DNA of 8,738 bases from Puniceicoccales bacterium (lineage in GTDB: Bacteria > Verrucomicrobiota > Verrucomicrobiia > Opitutales > JAIRLG01), in contig JAIRRP010000047.1 in the NCBI GenBank assembly GCA_031255915.1, positions 1 through 8,738 on the forward strand, in the 5' to 3' direction. The notes beneath the pieces are model-generated. The model did not search any database, was not told the origin of the DNA, and saw only the letters and a list, made by a program, of their open reading frames with translations. The position numbers and the translations under genes were made by a program. Below, piece after piece: positions 7,362 to 8,738 of the stretch. Within the stretch, counting starts at the first letter, position 1, and every line of letters starts with the position of its first letter.

Positions 7362-7607
7362 TCAAGGGGAAGCGGTGCTTATTAGTGGCCGATGGGTTGC
7401 CGGTGGGTTGCTTGCCTTCGAGCCCTTCGGGCTCTGGCCTGCTGTGCAGGCCGCGAATAAAAAATGGGAATTTTTTTTCGCGAAGGCAACCCACCGCATG
7501 ACCCCAGGGCTGGAGACTTCGTAGAAGAAGGTACCGTCCTCTCTACGGATCATTTCGATGATTTTGTACAGATATTGAATCCATGTTGTATCGGCTATGG
7601 AGACTCG
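7362..7607 (-). other. Open -1 frame overlapping the end of exbD: possible small gene, frameshift extension or interrupted gene
   Basis: This frame is open from 7652 to the TGA at 7362. Its first ATG is at 7553 (63 codons), without a good ribosome binding site. From 7607, where a -1 slip in exbD would enter it, it gives 81 codons. The first 37 codons, before repeat B, read like real protein (VSIADTTWIQYLYKII, then EMIRREDGTFFYEV). The rest, from 7496 down, is the translated palindromic repeat and the sequence after it. I do not recognise the 37-residue part. It could be a small gene downstream of exbD, an extension made by frameshifting at the A-AAA-AAC heptamer (7613-7607), or the stump of a gene into which the repeat was inserted. 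The antisense strand also has an open frame here, so coding is not certain. Confidence 0.35.
7401..7496. repeat. Cloverleaf palindromic repeat, copy B
   Basis: The outer stem joins 7401-7410 to 7487-7496 and 7415-7420 to 7481-7486, with a 4-nt bulge at 7411-7414. Inside are P2, GAGCCC-TTC-GGGCTC (7420-7434); P3, GGCCTGC-TGT-GCAGGCC (7436-7452); and P4, CGCGAA...TTCGCG with an A/T-rich inner part (7452-7482). Neighbouring stems share single bases, and the terminal CG pairs of P4 overlap the inner outer-stem strand. P2 is the same as in copy A, while the outer stem, P3 and P4 have different sequences yet still pair. The minus-strand frame through it contains GQSPKGSK, related to the peptide in copy A. 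Confidence 0.8.
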
Positions 7608-8029
7608 TTTTTTTCCAGACAGGCAATTTGCACCTGTTGGAATCCACTGGATTTAGCTATGGCACAGACCTGACATAGGATGCCCATGGAGATGTTTTTA
7701 TCCGGCCGGATCAGTAAAATCGCCGGACGTTGGGTGTGGCGATCCAAAAAATTTTCCAACGTGTCTTTCAAATTTTCCAGCGAAAGAATATGTCCGTCGA
7801 AGAAAAAAAGACGATCGTTAGATAGGCTCAATACCCCCGTAGTGGGTACAGCCGTGAGAGGCTCTGCTATTTGAGGTAGATCGATGGTGATTCCTGGAGA
7901 AAAAATAAACCGCGAATTGAAAAAACAGAGGATGAAAATAATGGCCAGTGCGTTAATGAATACCCAAAAATCCAGAAGATGATCCGGCTGCGGCAGATGA
8001 CTATGGTGGGTAAATTCGGATATTTTCAT
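7595..8029 (-). CDS. exbD: ExbD/TolR-family protein lacking the usual transmembrane Asp
   Basis: This 144-aa protein has a short cytoplasmic N-terminus, one membrane helix (about 21-41) and a periplasmic domain. With ExbB it would form the proton-driven stator that energises TonB or Tol. The helix-to-domain junction FINALAIIFILCFFNSRFIF followed by SPGITIDLP (43-52) aligns without gaps to the typical ExbD pattern LIDVVFLLLIFF...FVFQPGIKVDLP. In that alignment Asn26 (codon AAC) stands at the position of the conserved proton-carrying Asp (Asp25 of E. coli ExbD). Another acidic residue, Asp20, lies six positions earlier. The periplasmic part has LLIRPDKNISMGILCQVCAIAKSSGFQQVQIA, which is typical apart from that change. 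The ATG at 8029 has TAGGT about 9 bases upstream and lies 47 bp after exbB. TolR is the alternative name; neither tonB nor tol genes are in view. Confidence 0.88.
   Translation of the reverse strand: MKISEFTHHSHLPQPDHLLDFWVFINALAIIFILCFFNSRFIFSPGITIDLPQIAEPLTAVPTTGVLSLSNDRLFFFDGHILSLENLKDTLENFLDRHTQRPAILLIRPDKNISMGILCQVCAIAKSSGFQQVQIACLEKNESP
7607..7613 (-). other. Slippery heptamer A-AAA-AAC near the exbD stop codon
   Basis: In the exbD frame the codons GAA AAA AAC (Glu139-Lys140-Asn141) contain A-AAA-AAC in the phase needed for -1 slippage. A ribosome that slipped here would read 81 more codons instead of stopping after three. No strong hairpin lies within the usual few bases downstream; repeat B begins about 110 nt later. 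This may be chance in a run of seven A. Confidence 0.3.
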
Positions 8030-8076
8030 AAAAATACCTACTCATGGGGTGTGGTGGTTTTCGATAACTCTTGGCA

Positions 8077-8688
8077 TTAATTGGTATTGGTTATCTTAAG
8101 GATGCGATTATTGGCCCATTCCATGGCGTGGATTTGGGCCTTGGAACGACCATGGAGAAAATGGTAAAACAAATTGGAAAAAACGGCGATGATCAGCCCA
8201 GCCGCTGTTAACAGGATACAGGAAATGATATGCTCGGCAAAAGCGCTGATGCCGGAATAAATACCGATACTTTTCAGTTGCCGGAAGATGTCTAGAAATC
8301 CTAAAGTGGTACCCAAGAGCCCTATAATGGGTGCGATCTTAGCTATGGCGCTTAGGGCACCTATCCGCCTCTCGTAAAGAGGAAGCTCTAGTAAGGCAGT
8401 TGCCTGAGTCTGTCGCTGACGTTCCTCGGGTGAAGTATGGATGTTGATCAGTGCTGTTTTGGCGATTTGGGCTACGGGATGGGGCGTTTCTTCACAAAGT
8501 GTTAACGCTTCAGCGAGGCGGTTTTTCTGTAGGATATTTTTTAATCCCTCGATGAAGGCCGTCGTCTGGATATGACATTGATGGAGGAAGATGAAACGCT
8601 CAAAAAAGAATAATAGGGAAAGAAGTCCCAGGAGAATCATGAAGAACATGAGCCCATGGCCGATCCATAGAAACTGAATAAGCGTCAT
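8077..8688 (-). CDS. exbB: ExbB/TolQ/MotA-family proton channel protein
   Basis: This 203-aa inner-membrane protein pairs with ExbD to form the proton-driven complex that powers TonB-dependent uptake or Tol. It has three hydrophobic segments: about 12-34, 111-135 and 152-176. The second carries the family pattern KIAPIIGLLGTTLGFLDIF (117-135), with Thr127 at the place of Thr148 in E. coli ExbB. The third has LLTAAGLIIAVFSNLFY (159-175), with Thr161 at the place of Thr181; the Pro often found after AI in this helix is replaced (AVFS). The cytoplasmic loop 35-110 has the usual helical character. The ATG at 8688 is the only normal start after an in-frame TAG 48 bp upstream. A good AGAGGAG lies about 20 bases upstream, too far for standard spacing, so a non-ATG start a few codons earlier is possible. 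exbD follows in the same operon. Confidence 0.93.
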   Translation of the reverse strand: MTLIQFLWIGHGLMFFMILLGLLSLLFFFERFIFLHQCHIQTTAFIEGLKNILQKNRLAEALTLCEETPHPVAQIAKTALINIHTSPEERQRQTQATALLELPLYERRIGALSAIAKIAPIIGLLGTTLGFLDIFRQLKSIGIYSGISAFAEHIISCILLTAAGLIIAVFSNLFYHFLHGRSKAQIHAMEWANNRILKITNTN

Positions 8689-8738
8689 GGAAGATATCCA
8701 AATTGGCTCCTCTGTGTTGTCGAAACTTTTCTATTGAT

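Noticed and set aside
7207..7494. 95-codon minus-strand frame through both palindromic repeats
   Set aside because: Nearly all of it is translated repeat sequence, and no unique protein-like part or ribosome binding site is visible; kept only as evidence for the open repeat frame.
7249..7496. Riboswitch or CRISPR array
   Set aside because: There are only two copies, of different sequence and without equal spacers, so it is not CRISPR. They lie downstream of exbD and on the far side of the mutS promoter, so they are not a leader of either gene.
7464..7673. Plus-strand frame GDFVEEGTVLSTDHFDDF... opposite the exbD end
   Set aside because: It is protein-like in composition but antisense to the exbD 3' end and passes through repeat B; the minus frame, in line with the exbBD operon, is the more likely one, though this is not certain.

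Overview
The window looks like a piece of a Verrucomicrobiota chromosome with moderate GC. The best marker is the 1019-aa protein at the left, which carries the motif series I associate with the Verru_Chthon cassette protein A family, known to me only from Verrucomicrobiota. MutS, an ExbB/ExbD pair and a tRNA-Cys are ordinary bacterial genes and do not narrow the placement.

Layout, left to right. Positions 1-101 hold two perfect hairpins, probably the edge of a palindromic repeat, and a short terminator-like hairpin. The Verru_Chthon A-like gene runs leftwards (3158 to 99). A 112-bp gap separates its start from tRNA-Cys(GCA), which is on the plus strand (3271-3345). Next come a possible 32-codon secreted peptide ORF, a first MITE-like element (3520-3685), a leftward DNA-deoxyinosine glycosylase gene (4278 to 3796), and a second element of the same family in the same orientation (4403-4549). 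That element abuts mutS (7108 to 4547) so closely that the mutS stop codon is made of the TA target plus the first base of the element. A good sigma70-type promoter lies upstream of mutS. The 486 bp between mutS and exbD hold two cloverleaf-shaped palindromic repeats. The exbB-exbD pair (8688 to 7595) closes the window.

Apart from the tRNA and the tiny ORF, all genes lie on the minus strand. There are three functional groups: an envelope protein with a pilin-like N-terminus, two DNA repair proteins (MutS for mismatches, the glycosylase for deaminated adenine) and an inner-membrane proton-channel pair for a TonB- or Tol-type energiser. Nothing shows that the groups work together. The two repair genes are neighbours, but the glycosylase has its own candidate promoter and a MITE lies between them.

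The most unusual points are: (1) the MITE inserted inside the mutS stop codon without changing the protein; (2) ExbD with Asn where the family has the proton-carrying transmembrane Asp; (3) two cloverleaf repeats with the same architecture but different stem sequences, both open in a frame encoding a related peptide, as in Rickettsia palindromic elements; and (4) an A-AAA-AAC slippery heptamer near the exbD stop codon, leading into an 81-codon open -1 frame that runs into one of these repeats. I see no CRISPR array, rRNA, transposase gene or phage gene.
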